The notes below the pieces were generated by a model. The model had not been told where the DNA came from. It saw only the letters and a program-made list of their open reading frames with translations, and ran no database searches. A program made the position numbers and the translations under genes. Positions 1 through 5,861 of a stretch of 6,421 nucleotides of DNA are shown one piece after another. Position 1 is the first letter of the stretch. Every line of letters begins with the position of its first letter. This stretch comes from Solirubrobacterales bacterium (GTDB taxonomy: Bacteria; Actinomycetota; Thermoleophilia; Solirubrobacterales; Solirubrobacteraceae): NCBI GenBank assembly GCA_009781575.1, contig WQXW01000108.1, forward strand, positions 1 to 6,421. The letters are read 5' to 3'.

Positions 1-299
1 CAGCCGTGGCGCGGCCGCCTCGGCCAGCAGAGTGCTCGGGTGGTTTGAAAGCTCCACAACGCGCATACCGTGTCATCCCCAACTCGCCGCGTATCAGCAG
101 CAGGTGGCATAACAAATTGCCCAGATGCGGGCTGGCGTCATAGAGGGGCCGCACGCGCCGGATGAGTCCTCGGGCACCCTGTTTTTTTCTCGCCAATGCG
201 GCCGCCCGTCCGCAATCGCGAATCCGCAAACTCGGCGCGGTTGCGCCCAAGAGTTGGCGCGGCGGCGCCCGAACTACGCCGTTGTCAGTCGTGCTTTGA
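1..299. other. left-edge stretch with no supported gene
   Basis: I see no gene I can support here. Short open frames run off the left edge on both strands (for example a plus-strand frame ending in TAA near base 112), but none shows a recognisable motif. A run of seven T at 182-188 follows a GC-rich stretch. I could not find a good stem immediately before it, so I do not call a terminator. The stretch lies downstream of the minus-strand Fic gene, whose stop is at 300-302. Confidence 0.4.
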
Positions 300-1337
300 T
301 CATTCGCCGCGACCCGGCGAGCGCTCGTATCGTGTTGCGAGATACTCGTCGACCCAGAGGCGTGTGCTGCGCCAGGTGCGGTCTGCTGCCTTGGAGGCAT
401 TCAGCCGCCCTCGTGTGGCTGCGACCCGCAACGCGTTGGCGGAGATCGTGGGTGTGGCGAGCGCGGGAAGCGGGACCAGGCGCGCGGGCCCGGCGATCGC
501 GGACACGACGAACTTGTGGAGGTTGTCGAGGATCGCGCGGGCGAGGAACTCACCGAGCGGACCGGCGTCGCCGCCGTCGGCGCGCCGCAGCGCGGTGAGA
601 TAGCGCGTGCGCTCGCCCTTGTAGATGATCGCGGGCGGGTGGCCGAGGCGGATCAGCAGGAGGTTGAGCGCAAGTCGGCCAACGCGGCCGTTGCCGTCGA
701 GAAAGGGGTGGATCTGCTCGAAGCGGGCATGCAGCCGAGCGAGCTCCTCGGGGTCGAGTGGCGACTGGGCTTGCAGCGCGTGCGCGCGGCGGATCCAATC
801 GCCGATCAACGGGGGCACTTCGGGCCACGAGGGAGGCCGCATGCCGCCGGGGAACGGTTCGATGTCGTGTTGGCGAAACGAGCCGGGCCGCTCGCGATCG
901 GTGGCGCTGGGGTGGGGCGCGACGTCCCACACCGGGGTCATCGCGAGCCGGTGGACGTGGCGAAGCTCGGTGAGCGAGATCAGCGCGCCGCTCGACCAAT
1001 CGCCGGCCTGTAGCGCCTGGCCGTAGACCCAGTTGGCGGCATCGGCGTAGCCGCGCACCTCGAGGTACTCGCGCAGCTCCCTGTTGCCGACCGCGCGACC
1101 CTCGGCGAGCAGCTGCTCGACCTGGCGCAGCACGAGCGTGTTGCCCTCGATGGCGGTGGAGTGGTGGGCCTCCTCCACCCAGATACCGCGCCAGATCCCC
1201 TGGGCCTCCGCTGGCGAGGGCAGACCGCCGAGTCGCTCGCGCAGCTCGCCGATCTGCACGCGCAGGCGCTCATAAACAGCGGCTCTCGACGGGCGGCCCC
1301 CCCGACCGCGCGCCGCTGATGTGTGCGGTTCTGCCAT
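300..1337 (-). CDS. Fic domain protein (probable AMP transferase) with C-terminal HTH-like segment
   Basis: Fic enzymes transfer AMP (or a related nucleotide moiety) from a nucleotide to a hydroxyl group on a target protein. The protein of about 345 residues has the complete catalytic motif HPFLDGNGRVGR at residues 210-221, including the catalytic His and the Arg that holds phosphate. It also has an N-terminal inhibitory motif, STAIEGN, at 60-66, matching [S/T]xxxE[G/N]. This makes it a self-inhibited class II Fic protein of the Fic_N type. After the Fic core, residues about 299-333 (ALRVAATRGRLNASKAA, then WRSTRLWVDEYLATR) look like an excisionase/MerR-style helix-turn-helix. I chose the ATG at 1337. 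An in-frame ATG at 1403 would add 22 poorly conserved-looking residues and read through the promoter palindrome, with a GGAG directly against it rather than spaced. No Shine-Dalgarno is visible before 1337, so the transcript may be leaderless. The PIN gene lies upstream on the same strand. The fold is secure; the target is unknown. Confidence 0.9.
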   Translation of the reverse strand: MAEPHTSAARGRGGRPSRAAVYERLRVQIGELRERLGGLPSPAEAQGIWRGIWVEEAHHSTAIEGNTLVLRQVEQLLAEGRAVGNRELREYLEVRGYADAANWVYGQALQAGDWSSGALISLTELRHVHRLAMTPVWDVAPHPSATDRERPGSFRQHDIEPFPGGMRPPSWPEVPPLIGDWIRRAHALQAQSPLDPEELARLHARFEQIHPFLDGNGRVGRLALNLLLIRLGHPPAIIYKGERTRYLTALRRADGGDAGPLGEFLARAILDNLHKFVVSAIAGPARLVPLPALATPTISANALRVAATRGRLNASKAADRTWRSTRLWVDEYLATRYERSPGRGE

Positions 1338-1349
1338 ATGCCAACTGTA

Positions 1350-1375
1350 CCGAACACATTGCGGAATGTGTGCGG
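1350..1375. promoter_or_regulatory. inverted repeat in the Fic promoter, candidate operator
   Basis: Arms CCGAACACATT (1350-1360) and AATGTGTGCGG (1365-1375) are complementary at 10 of 11 positions around a GCGG centre. Further partial copies lie close by: GTGTGCGG at 1321-1328 inside the first Fic codons, and ACCGAACA at about 1393-1400. On the minus strand a weak -10 candidate, TACAGT (1349-1344), sits just downstream of the repeat, 6 bases before the ATG. The palindrome would therefore cover the promoter. Role as an operator is inferred; the symmetry is directly visible. Confidence 0.5.
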
Positions 1376-1445
1376 CTGCGCGCAAACAAACCGCACCGAA
1401 CATCTCCGAGTGAGGCAGGTGGAACGGCGTAAAGTCGCCGTGCTG

Positions 1446-1838
1446 CTAGGGCTCGATTCGCCGGGCAGTCTTCACACGGTCGATCGTGCGGTCGAAGGAT
1501 ACGATCGCCCCGACCCCGGTCGCCTCGGCGCTGGCGACCAGATAGGCCTCGGCAAAGTCGAGTCGCTGGGTCTCATACAGCGCCAGCGAGCGCCGCAGCA
1601 GGCGGGCGTCGATCACCGAGATCGACCGCAGGGCGATCGCGGCGCGCATCAGCTCGGCGACCTTGGCGCGGGGAACCTCGTAGAACGACTCGAGCACACA
1701 CACGCACTCGGCGAGCGCGAGGTCTGTGAGCAGCAGCGGGCCCTCGCCGCTCAGCGCGGCGGTCGCGCGCTTGGCGATCTCGGGCGGATCGCCGGTGAGA
1801 TGGCGCACGAGCACATTGGTGTCGAGGAACGCCTTCAG
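1446..1838 (-). CDS. PIN-domain ribonuclease, VapC-like toxin
   Basis: PIN-domain proteins of this size are Mg2+-dependent RNases and usually act as the toxin of a VapBC pair. Counting from a CTG at 1838, the 130-residue product opens with LKAFLDTNVLVRHLTGD and carries the expected acidic residues: Asp6, Glu44 (in ALAECV), Asp94 (in LDFAEAYLVA) and Asp116/Asp120 (in SFDRTID). The only later conventional start, GTG at 1814, comes after Asp6 and would remove a catalytic residue. No ATG or GTG lies in frame upstream near the expected N-terminus. CTG at 1838 follows GGGGAAG at a plausible distance. It also overlaps the TGA (1837-1835) of a short upstream frame, the coupled arrangement typical of antitoxin-toxin pairs. 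No intact antitoxin is recognisable. The gene lies about 110 bases upstream of the Fic gene on the same strand. The family is clear; the start and whether it is functional are less so. Confidence 0.82.
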   Translation of the reverse strand: MKAFLDTNVLVRHLTGDPPEIAKRATAALSGEGPLLLTDLALAECVCVLESFYEVPRAKVAELMRAAIALRSISVIDARLLRRSLALYETQRLDFAEAYLVASAEATGVGAIVSFDRTIDRVKTARRIEP

Positions 1839-1954
1839 CGGCGCTTCCCCGCGCGCGCTCGGCGCGCGGTGGTCGCCGCCGCGCGGCCTCGAACACTCCT
1901 GTCGGAGTCCCCGTTGGGGGATTCAAAAAGAGGATTCGTTCCGCGCGGAACCAA
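1835..1954 (-). pseudogene. short Arg/Ala-rich frame overlapping the PIN start, possible antitoxin remnant
   Basis: A frame of at most 39 codons runs from a TTG at 1954 to a TGA at 1837-1835 that overlaps the proposed CTG start of the PIN gene. It ends TTARRARAGKRR, a basic tail like those that close many small antitoxins. Upstream it is closed by an in-frame TAA, and its first codons lie in the 1931-1958 palindrome. It shows no recognisable DNA-binding domain and is about half the usual antitoxin length. It may be the 3' stub of a lost antitoxin gene, or chance. Confidence 0.2.
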
Positions 1955-2044
1955 TCCTTAAAACAAAACACGCAACGGCCGGAGCTCGAGCGGGGCACCG
2001 CCGAAGTGGAGGGCCGCCCGGCCCGGAGCTCGAAAACTGGCGTG
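1839..2044. other. intergenic stretch between PIN gene and tetR
   Basis: Apart from the short frame overlapping the PIN start and the palindrome at 1931-1958, this stretch holds no supported gene. The segment 1919-1972 is much richer in A and T than its surroundings. Small stem-loops are also visible: ACTCC-TGTC-GGAGT at 1895-1908 and CCCC-GTT-GGGG at 1909-1919. An 11-base direct repeat, CCGGAGCTCGA, occurs at 1979-1989 and 2023-2033. Confidence 0.4.
1923..1958 (-). terminator. palindromic hairpin plus T-run, probable tetR terminator
   Basis: Read on the minus strand, AGGATTGGTTCCGC is followed directly by GCGGAACGAATCCT, 13 of 14 positions pairing with no spacer base (1958-1931). Next come C and TTTTT (1929-1925). 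This is the layout of an intrinsic terminator, about 87 bases past the tetR stop. On the plus strand the hairpin is followed by an A-rich rather than T-rich run, so termination is expected mainly for minus-strand transcripts. A fully symmetrical centre is also compatible with a dimeric protein site. Confidence 0.5.
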
Positions 2045-2623
2045 CTACTCGGGTGGGCGGAGCCCGGCCACGTGGGTCGACAGCATCGCGCGCCACGTCT
2101 CGACGGGGTCCCGGCCGGCGTCGAAGCTGCCGCGCAGCTCGTGTGTGGCGAGTCCCTCGCAGAGCGCGCTGATGCCGAGCACGGTGTCGCGCACCCGCTC
2201 CGGCGGCACGACCCGCTCGACCCTGCGCGTCAGCTGGCCCAGAGCGCGCGCCGCGGCCCGCCGGATCAGGGGGTTGGCGCTGTCGCGGCTCTCGCTCTGG
2301 AAGCCGGTCTGGAAGATCACGGTGTGCTCGATCGCGAGCCGGCGAAAAATCTGAGCGGTCTCGACCAGATCGCGCGCCGGATCGTCGGTCTCGGGCATCC
2401 GCCGGACCTGGTCGGCCAGCCAGTCGAAGGCGAGCGCGCCGAGCGCGTCGATCAATCCGGCCTTCGAGCCGAACGTGCTGTACGCGGCGCGGGTGGAGAG
2501 TCCGGTCTCCGTGGCGAGGCGGCGGAGCGACACTGCGCTCAGTCCCTCGCTCTCGGCGAGGTTCTCGGCCGCGCGCAACAGTGTGGCGCGGGTGGCGTCG
2601 TCGTGGATCTTCGGCCGCCCCAT
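2045..2623 (-). CDS. TetR-family transcriptional regulator
   Basis: This 192-residue protein is a normal-length TetR-family repressor. The N-terminal DNA-binding domain starts MGRPKIHDDATRATLLRAA. Its helix-turn-helix is at residues about 31-51 (VSLRRLATETGLSTRAAYSTF), followed by GSKAGLIDAL, the usual boundary of this domain. The rest is the variable all-helical ligand-binding and dimer domain, so the inducer cannot be predicted. I chose the ATG at 2623. A TTG four codons upstream (2635) is in frame but falls inside the -10 box of the gene's own likely promoter. It is divergent from the methyltransferase-monooxygenase pair with a 74-base gap. Regulation of that pair and of itself is the natural inference; it is not shown by the sequence alone. 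Confidence 0.9.
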   Translation of the reverse strand: MGRPKIHDDATRATLLRAAENLAESEGLSAVSLRRLATETGLSTRAAYSTFGSKAGLIDALGALAFDWLADQVRRMPETDDPARDLVETAQIFRRLAIEHTVIFQTGFQSESRDSANPLIRRAAARALGQLTRRVERVVPPERVRDTVLGISALCEGLATHELRGSFDAGRDPVETWRAMLSTHVAGLRPPE

Positions 2624-2628
2624 GTCGC

Positions 2629-2658
2629 TTGACAATTATATCGGCGCACTGTTACGCT
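2629..2658 (+). promoter_or_regulatory. sigma70-like promoter of the methyltransferase-monooxygenase operon
   Basis: A perfect -35 hexamer TTGACA (2629-2634) is followed after 18 bases by TACGCT (2653-2658), which keeps the key T-A...T of a -10 box. Transcription would start near 2665, about 33 bases before the ATG at 2698. The elements stand out as an AT-rich island in GC-rich DNA. Confidence 0.65.
2635..2640 (-). promoter_or_regulatory. -10 box of the tetR promoter
   Basis: On the minus strand the sequence reads TATAAT, a perfect -10 box, 11 bases before the tetR ATG, giving a leader of only a few bases. It directly abuts the -35 box of the opposing promoter. No convincing -35 is seen at the usual spacing (the hexamer at about 2663-2658 reads GGCGTA). 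Confidence 0.5.
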
Positions 2659-2697
2659 ACGCCGTATCAAAACGTGGATTGGAGGCGGCGACAGCGG

Positions 2698-3612
2698 ATG
2701 AGCACCACAGGCGACACCCGAGCCACCAGCGCGGCCGCGACGGCGACGGCGGAGTTGATCGACTCGATCTGGGTGGCGAGCGCGCTGGCGAGCGCACTCG
2801 GTGGGCCGGCGCTCGCGGAGGAGGATCCCGCGGCGGAGGTGCTCGCCGCGGCCGGCCTGGTCGAGCAGTCGGACACGGGGTGGGTGTTGAGCGAACCGCT
2901 CGGGCCCGGGGCGCGGCCCGAGCGGATCGCGATGGTGCGCGAGCAGCTGATCGGCGCGCTCGGGCAGGCCGCCACGATCGCCGTGCGCGGCGCCGGGCGC
3001 GGCTGGGAGGACAACAGCGACGAGGTGCTGCTGGCCGCGGGGCGCCTCTCGGCCGCCAGGGGCCTCGGCGGGAACTTCGCGACCTACATCAACGCCACCC
3101 CGGAGCTGGCGGCGGCATTTGGCGCGTGCCCGGTGATCATCGACGTCGGGGTCGGAGTGGCGGCGGGAGCGTGCGCGATGTGCGAGGGATTGCCGCAAAC
3201 GCGGGTGATCGGGCTGGACGTCAACGCGCGCGCGCTCGCGCTGGCGCGCCAACTGGTGGCGGCGAAGGGTCTCGGCGACCGGATCGAGCTGCGACTGCAG
3301 GGCGTGGAGGAGCTCCGAGACGTGGGCGTGGCGTCGCTGGCGCACATCCCCCCGCGCTTCATCCCCCGCCCGGCGCTGAGTGAGGGAATCGACCGTCTGT
3401 ACCGTGCGCTGCGACCGGGCGGGCTGGTGTTTGTGTCGGGAATATCCAGTGACAGCGCGATCGAGCGCTGGCAGGCGTACAACACCGGGGGCAGCGCGGT
3501 GACGCTCGCCGAGTGCGCCGCGCTGCTGAGAGCCGCCGGATTCGAGCAACCGAAGCCGGCGCCAAACCTCCCGCCGGAGGCGCCGATGGTGGTGCTCGCA
3601 ACGCGCCCCTGA
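2698..3612 (+). CDS. class I SAM-dependent methyltransferase, O-methyltransferase-like
   Basis: The 304-residue protein should transfer a methyl group from S-adenosylmethionine to a small-molecule acceptor. Residues about 18-68 (AELIDSIWVASALASALG, then AAGLVEQSDTGWVLSEPL) resemble the N-terminal winged-helix dimerisation domain of small-molecule O-methyltransferases. The Rossmann core begins at VIIDVGVGVAAG (146-157), motif I, with Asp174 in VIGLDVN as the acidic residue expected to hold the ribose. Residues RALRPGGLVFVSG (236-248) form the usual later strand. Motif I is not perfect: the third Gly of DxGxGxG is Ala155. GGAGG (2681-2685) lies 12 bases before the ATG, a slightly long spacing. 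It is the first gene of a rightward operon, 33-36 bases ahead of the monooxygenase. The family is secure; the substrate is unknown. Confidence 0.82.
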   Translation: MSTTGDTRATSAAATATAELIDSIWVASALASALGGPALAEEDPAAEVLAAAGLVEQSDTGWVLSEPLGPGARPERIAMVREQLIGALGQAATIAVRGAGRGWEDNSDEVLLAAGRLSAARGLGGNFATYINATPELAAAFGACPVIIDVGVGVAAGACAMCEGLPQTRVIGLDVNARALALARQLVAAKGLGDRIELRLQGVEELRDVGVASLAHIPPRFIPRPALSEGIDRLYRALRPGGLVFVSGISSDSAIERWQAYNTGGSAVTLAECAALLRAAGFEQPKPAPNLPPEAPMVVLATRP

Positions 3613-3648
3613 GAGCTGAGCCTGAACGCACCGAACGCGGAGATCGTG

Positions 3649-4893
3649 GTGAGTTCACCTGTGCAAGAGCGCGTCGAGGTGGTGGTGGTCGGAGGCGGCC
3701 CGGCGGGCCTGGCGATCAGCCACGAGCTGACCGAGGGGGGAATCGAGCACGTGGTGCTCGAGCGGGGCCGGGTGGGTCAGAGCTGGCGAGATCGCTGGGA
3801 CAGCTTCTGCCTGGTGACACCGAATTGGTCGGTGAAGCTTCCCGGCGGCGCGTATGTGGGCGACGATCCGGACGGGTTCATGCCACGGGACGAGATCGTG
3901 GCCCATCTGGAGGCATACGCGAGCTCGTTCGCCGCGCCGGTGCGCGAGGGCGTTGAGGTGAGCTCGCTCGACGGCGCCGAGGACGGGGGATTCGCGCTGC
4001 GGACCGCCGATGGCGTGCTGCACGCGGAGCGCGTGGTGCTGGCGAGTGGCGCCTTTCAGCGCCCACACCGCCCGCCGGGGGCGGCGACGTTGCCGGGGGA
4101 CATTGTTCACATCGATGTTGAGGGTTACAGCAATCCGGGGGCGCTGCCGGCGGGCAGGGTGCTGGTGGTGGGCAGCGGCCAAACGGGCTGTCAGCTCGCG
4201 GAGGAGCTGCACGAGGCGGGCCGGGAGGTGTTCATATCGTGCGGCCGCGCGCCGTGGAGCCCACGCCGTATTGGAAACCGGGACACGATGTATTGGGCGG
4301 CCGAGATCGGGGCGTTCGACGAGACCCTCGCCGACCTGCCGTCGCCGTTGGCCCGCATGGTTGGAAACCCGCAGGCGACGGGGCACGGGGGCGGCCACGA
4401 CCTCCATTACCGCGTGCTGCAACGGATCGGTGTGACGCTGCTGGGCCATTTTGTCGGGGTCGAGGGTGGCCGCGCGCACTTCGCGCCCGATCTGGCGGCG
4501 TCGGTGGCGTTCGGCGACGCGCGGTACAAGCGGATGCGTGAGAAGATCGCCAAGCTGTGCGCGGCGCGAGGGATCGCCGCGCCCGACATGGGGGAGCCGG
4601 CCCCGTTCGACCCGCGCGCGCCGGAGTCGCTCGACCTCGAGGGTTTCGGGGCGGTGATCTTCGCGTCGGGGTTCGCACCGGACTACACGAGCTGGGTTCA
4701 CCTCGACGCGTTCGACGAGCGGGGCTTCCCGATCCAGCAGGACGGCGCGAGCACCGTGGTCCCGGGGCTCCACTTCTGTGGCGTGCCGTTCCTGCGCAAG
4801 CGCAAGTCGTCGCTGCTGATCGGAATCGGAGAGGACGCGGAGATCCTCACGCGCGAGCTCGCAGCCGAGCGCCACCCCGCGCGAACCATCTGA
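3649..4893 (+). CDS. FAD-dependent NAD(P)H monooxygenase, FMO/CzcO-like
   Basis: The 414-residue protein has the two nucleotide-binding folds of flavin-containing monooxygenases, which use NADPH and O2 to oxygenate a small substrate. The FAD motif VVVVGGGPAGLA is at about 12-23 with Glu38 (VVLERG) at the end of strand two. The NAD(P)H motif VLVVGSGQTGCQLAEEL is at about 171-187. LPGDIVH (148-154) resembles the start of the FxGxxxH fingerprint of class B monooxygenases. FASGFAPDY (338-346) and VPGLHFCGVPFL (371-382) are the C-terminal FAD contacts. The stretch RWDSFCLVTPNW (49-60) followed by DDPDGFM and RDEIVAHLEAYA is, from memory, characteristic of the MSMEG_0569-type flavoproteins. I preferred GTG at 3649, six bases after GGAG; GTG at 3646 and 3661 are alternatives. 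It is cotranscribed with the methyltransferase. The substrate is not deducible. Confidence 0.88.
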   Translation: MSSPVQERVEVVVVGGGPAGLAISHELTEGGIEHVVLERGRVGQSWRDRWDSFCLVTPNWSVKLPGGAYVGDDPDGFMPRDEIVAHLEAYASSFAAPVREGVEVSSLDGAEDGGFALRTADGVLHAERVVLASGAFQRPHRPPGAATLPGDIVHIDVEGYSNPGALPAGRVLVVGSGQTGCQLAEELHEAGREVFISCGRAPWSPRRIGNRDTMYWAAEIGAFDETLADLPSPLARMVGNPQATGHGGGHDLHYRVLQRIGVTLLGHFVGVEGGRAHFAPDLAASVAFGDARYKRMREKIAKLCAARGIAAPDMGEPAPFDPRAPESLDLEGFGAVIFASGFAPDYTSWVHLDAFDERGFPIQQDGASTVVPGLHFCGVPFLRKRKSSLLIGIGEDAEILTRELAAERHPARTI

Positions 4894-4957
4894 GCGGCGC
4901 GCGCGGCGCGAACCATCTGAGGGGCGCACGCGGCGCGAGCTATCGTGTTGATGCGAT
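4877..4957 (+). repeat. 27-base tandem repeat across the monooxygenase stop codon
   Basis: Units lie at 4877-4903, 4904-4930 and a diverged one at 4931-4957. The first two match at 24 of 27 positions, around GCGCGAACCATCTGAG; the third keeps CGGCGCGAG and then departs. The period is nine codons, so the second copy carries a second TGA in frame with the first. The third unit runs into the IclR start codon. Confidence 0.75.
4941..4946 (+). promoter_or_regulatory. possible -10 box for the IclR gene
   Basis: TATCGT lies 9 bases before the ATG at 4956, in a position that would give a nearly leaderless transcript. No Shine-Dalgarno is visible before this ATG, which fits. No good -35 is seen. It lies in the diverged third repeat unit. 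Confidence 0.25.
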
Positions 4958-5783
4958 GACGCGAGAGGGTCGCCCCGAGACGGACGTGGCCGGCAGCGGA
5001 CACACCGAAGAGGGCGCGCGCGCCGAGAGCGAGGCCCCCGACTCCGCCCCGCGTGGGGTGATCGAGACCGCGTTCGGGCTGCTGGAGTCGCTGCGAGTGC
5101 TGGGTCCGGCTCGTGTGAGCGAGCTCCAGCGTCACCGCGGCCTGCCGCGCACGACGGTCCATCGCCTGCTCCGCCAGCTCGAGGAGGTTGGCGCCGCGGA
5201 GCGGTCTCGGCAGGGTTGGCGGCTGGGTCCGGAGCTGATCGCGTTCGGCGCTGGGGTCCCGGCCGAGCCGCGCCTGCGGGCGGCGGCGCGTCGCTCCTTG
5301 ATGGATCTGGCGAACGCGTCGGGCGCGCGCGTGGAGCTGTGTGTGGAGATGGCCGGCCGCTACGTGGTGGTGGACGTGATGCCGGGCACGCGCCCGCTGG
5401 CGCACGAGCAGGAGCCGGGCTTCGTGTACGACAAAGAAGGGTTCGTGACCCTTGGGCTCGAGGCTTCACAACTGGCGGTCGTGCGCGCGCACGAGCGGGC
5501 ACGCCACGGCGACCTGCGCCCCGTGCTCGACCCCGGCGGCGCGGATCCAAGGATGAGCTGCGTGTCGGCACCGTTGCGCGTCCCCGCGCGGGATGTGGTG
5601 ACTGTCAACCTGATGGTGCCGGGGCGCACCGGTGTGCCGGCGCCGATGGTCGATGCGACCCGCCGCACAGCCGAGCGGATCGCCGCCCAACTCTCGCGGC
5701 CGACGCCCTCTGAGGCGCCCTTTTGTCGCCCCGGTGACCGCCCGGCGGTCACCGGGGCGACTCGGATCGTGAGTGACCGCTGA
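4956..5783 (+). CDS. IclR-family transcriptional regulator
   Basis: The 275-residue protein has the IclR layout. After a charged, disordered-looking leader (1-33) comes a winged helix-turn-helix at about 34-100: VIETAFGLLESLRVLG, then VSELQRHRGLPRTTVHRLLRQLEEVGAAE and WRLGPELIAFGAGV. The effector-binding domain follows at about 105-248, with typical segments LMDLANASGARVELCVEM and CVSAPLRVP (202-210). Proteins of this family sense small aromatic or carboxylic compounds and act as repressors or activators of nearby catabolic genes. The last 26 or so residues, past AAQLSRP, are not family-like. They are encoded by two palindromes, so the ORF seems to have run into a repeat element. It lies 62 bases after the monooxygenase and 78 before a flavin oxidase, its likely target. 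Confidence 0.88.
   Translation: MTREGRPETDVAGSGHTEEGARAESEAPDSAPRGVIETAFGLLESLRVLGPARVSELQRHRGLPRTTVHRLLRQLEEVGAAERSRQGWRLGPELIAFGAGVPAEPRLRAAARRSLMDLANASGARVELCVEMAGRYVVVDVMPGTRPLAHEQEPGFVYDKEGFVTLGLEASQLAVVRAHERARHGDLRPVLDPGGADPRMSCVSAPLRVPARDVVTVNLMVPGRTGVPAPMVDATRRTAERIAAQLSRPTPSEAPFCRPGDRPAVTGATRIVSDR
5725..5761. repeat. perfect 17-base inverted repeat inside the IclR 3' end
   Basis: Left arm GTCGCCCCGGTGACCGC (5725-5741) and its exact complement (5745-5761) flank a CCG loop. TTTT precedes it at 5721-5724, but no T-run follows in either reading direction, so it is not a standard terminator. It encodes IclR residues about 257-269. Confidence 0.85.
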
Positions 5784-5791
5784 GCGGTCAC
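5773..5791. promoter_or_regulatory. second GTGACCGC palindrome, candidate operator of the flavin oxidase
   Basis: GTGACCGCT (5773-5781), G, then AGCGGTCAC (5783-5791) is a perfect 9-base dyad centred in the IclR stop codon TGA. It shares GTGACCGC with the larger inverted repeat 39 bases upstream (centre to centre). It lies just ahead of the promoter candidate of the next gene, a place suited to an IclR- or TetR-type dimer. Confidence 0.5.
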
Positions 5792-5819
5792 GGCAGCGGG
5801 CGTGCGGACGCGGGCGCCT

Positions 5820-5836
5820 TAGGGTGCGTGGCACCC
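5820..5836 (+). promoter_or_regulatory. possible -10 box overlapped by a small dyad, before the flavin oxidase
   Basis: TAGGGT (5820-5825) fits the TAnnnT pattern of actinobacterial -10 boxes and would start transcription about 30 bases before the ATG. It overlaps the perfect dyad GGGTGC-GTG-GCACCC (5822-5836), which could be an operator or a leader hairpin. No clear -35 is seen. Confidence 0.3.
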
Positions 5837-5861
5837 CGACAAGAGGAGAGAGGTGTGAGCG

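Noticed and set aside
178..190. Run of seven T as an intrinsic terminator
   Set aside because: No convincing stem could be drawn directly upstream, and no plus-strand gene ends here.
125..603. Plus-strand frames overlapping the Fic 3' end
   Set aside because: They are extremely Arg-rich, without a ribosome site or motif, and antisense to a well-supported Fic gene.
1323..1961. Plus-strand frame opposite the PIN gene
   Set aside because: It is a shadow of the PIN gene on the other strand; its length comes from the GC bias.
1979..2033. 11-base direct repeat CCGGAGCTCGA as attachment-site or insertion target duplications
   Set aside because: The 33 bases between the copies contain no element, and the repeat is short and GC-rich; chance is likely.
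2642..2664. CGGCG...CGCCG dyad in the tetR-methyltransferase gap as a TetR operator
   Set aside because: Arms are only 5 bases of common GC sequence with a 13-base spacer and do not extend; too weak to call.
2539..3549. Minus-strand open frame opposite the methyltransferase
   Set aside because: It crosses the divergent promoter and has only composition-driven Arg/Gly-rich sequence; the plus-strand methyltransferase has a ribosome site, promoter and motifs.
3655..5571. Very long minus-strand open frame of more than 600 codons opposite the monooxygenase and IclR genes
   Set aside because: It is an Arg/Pro/Ala-rich shadow with no domain. The plus strand over the same bases encodes two clear protein families.
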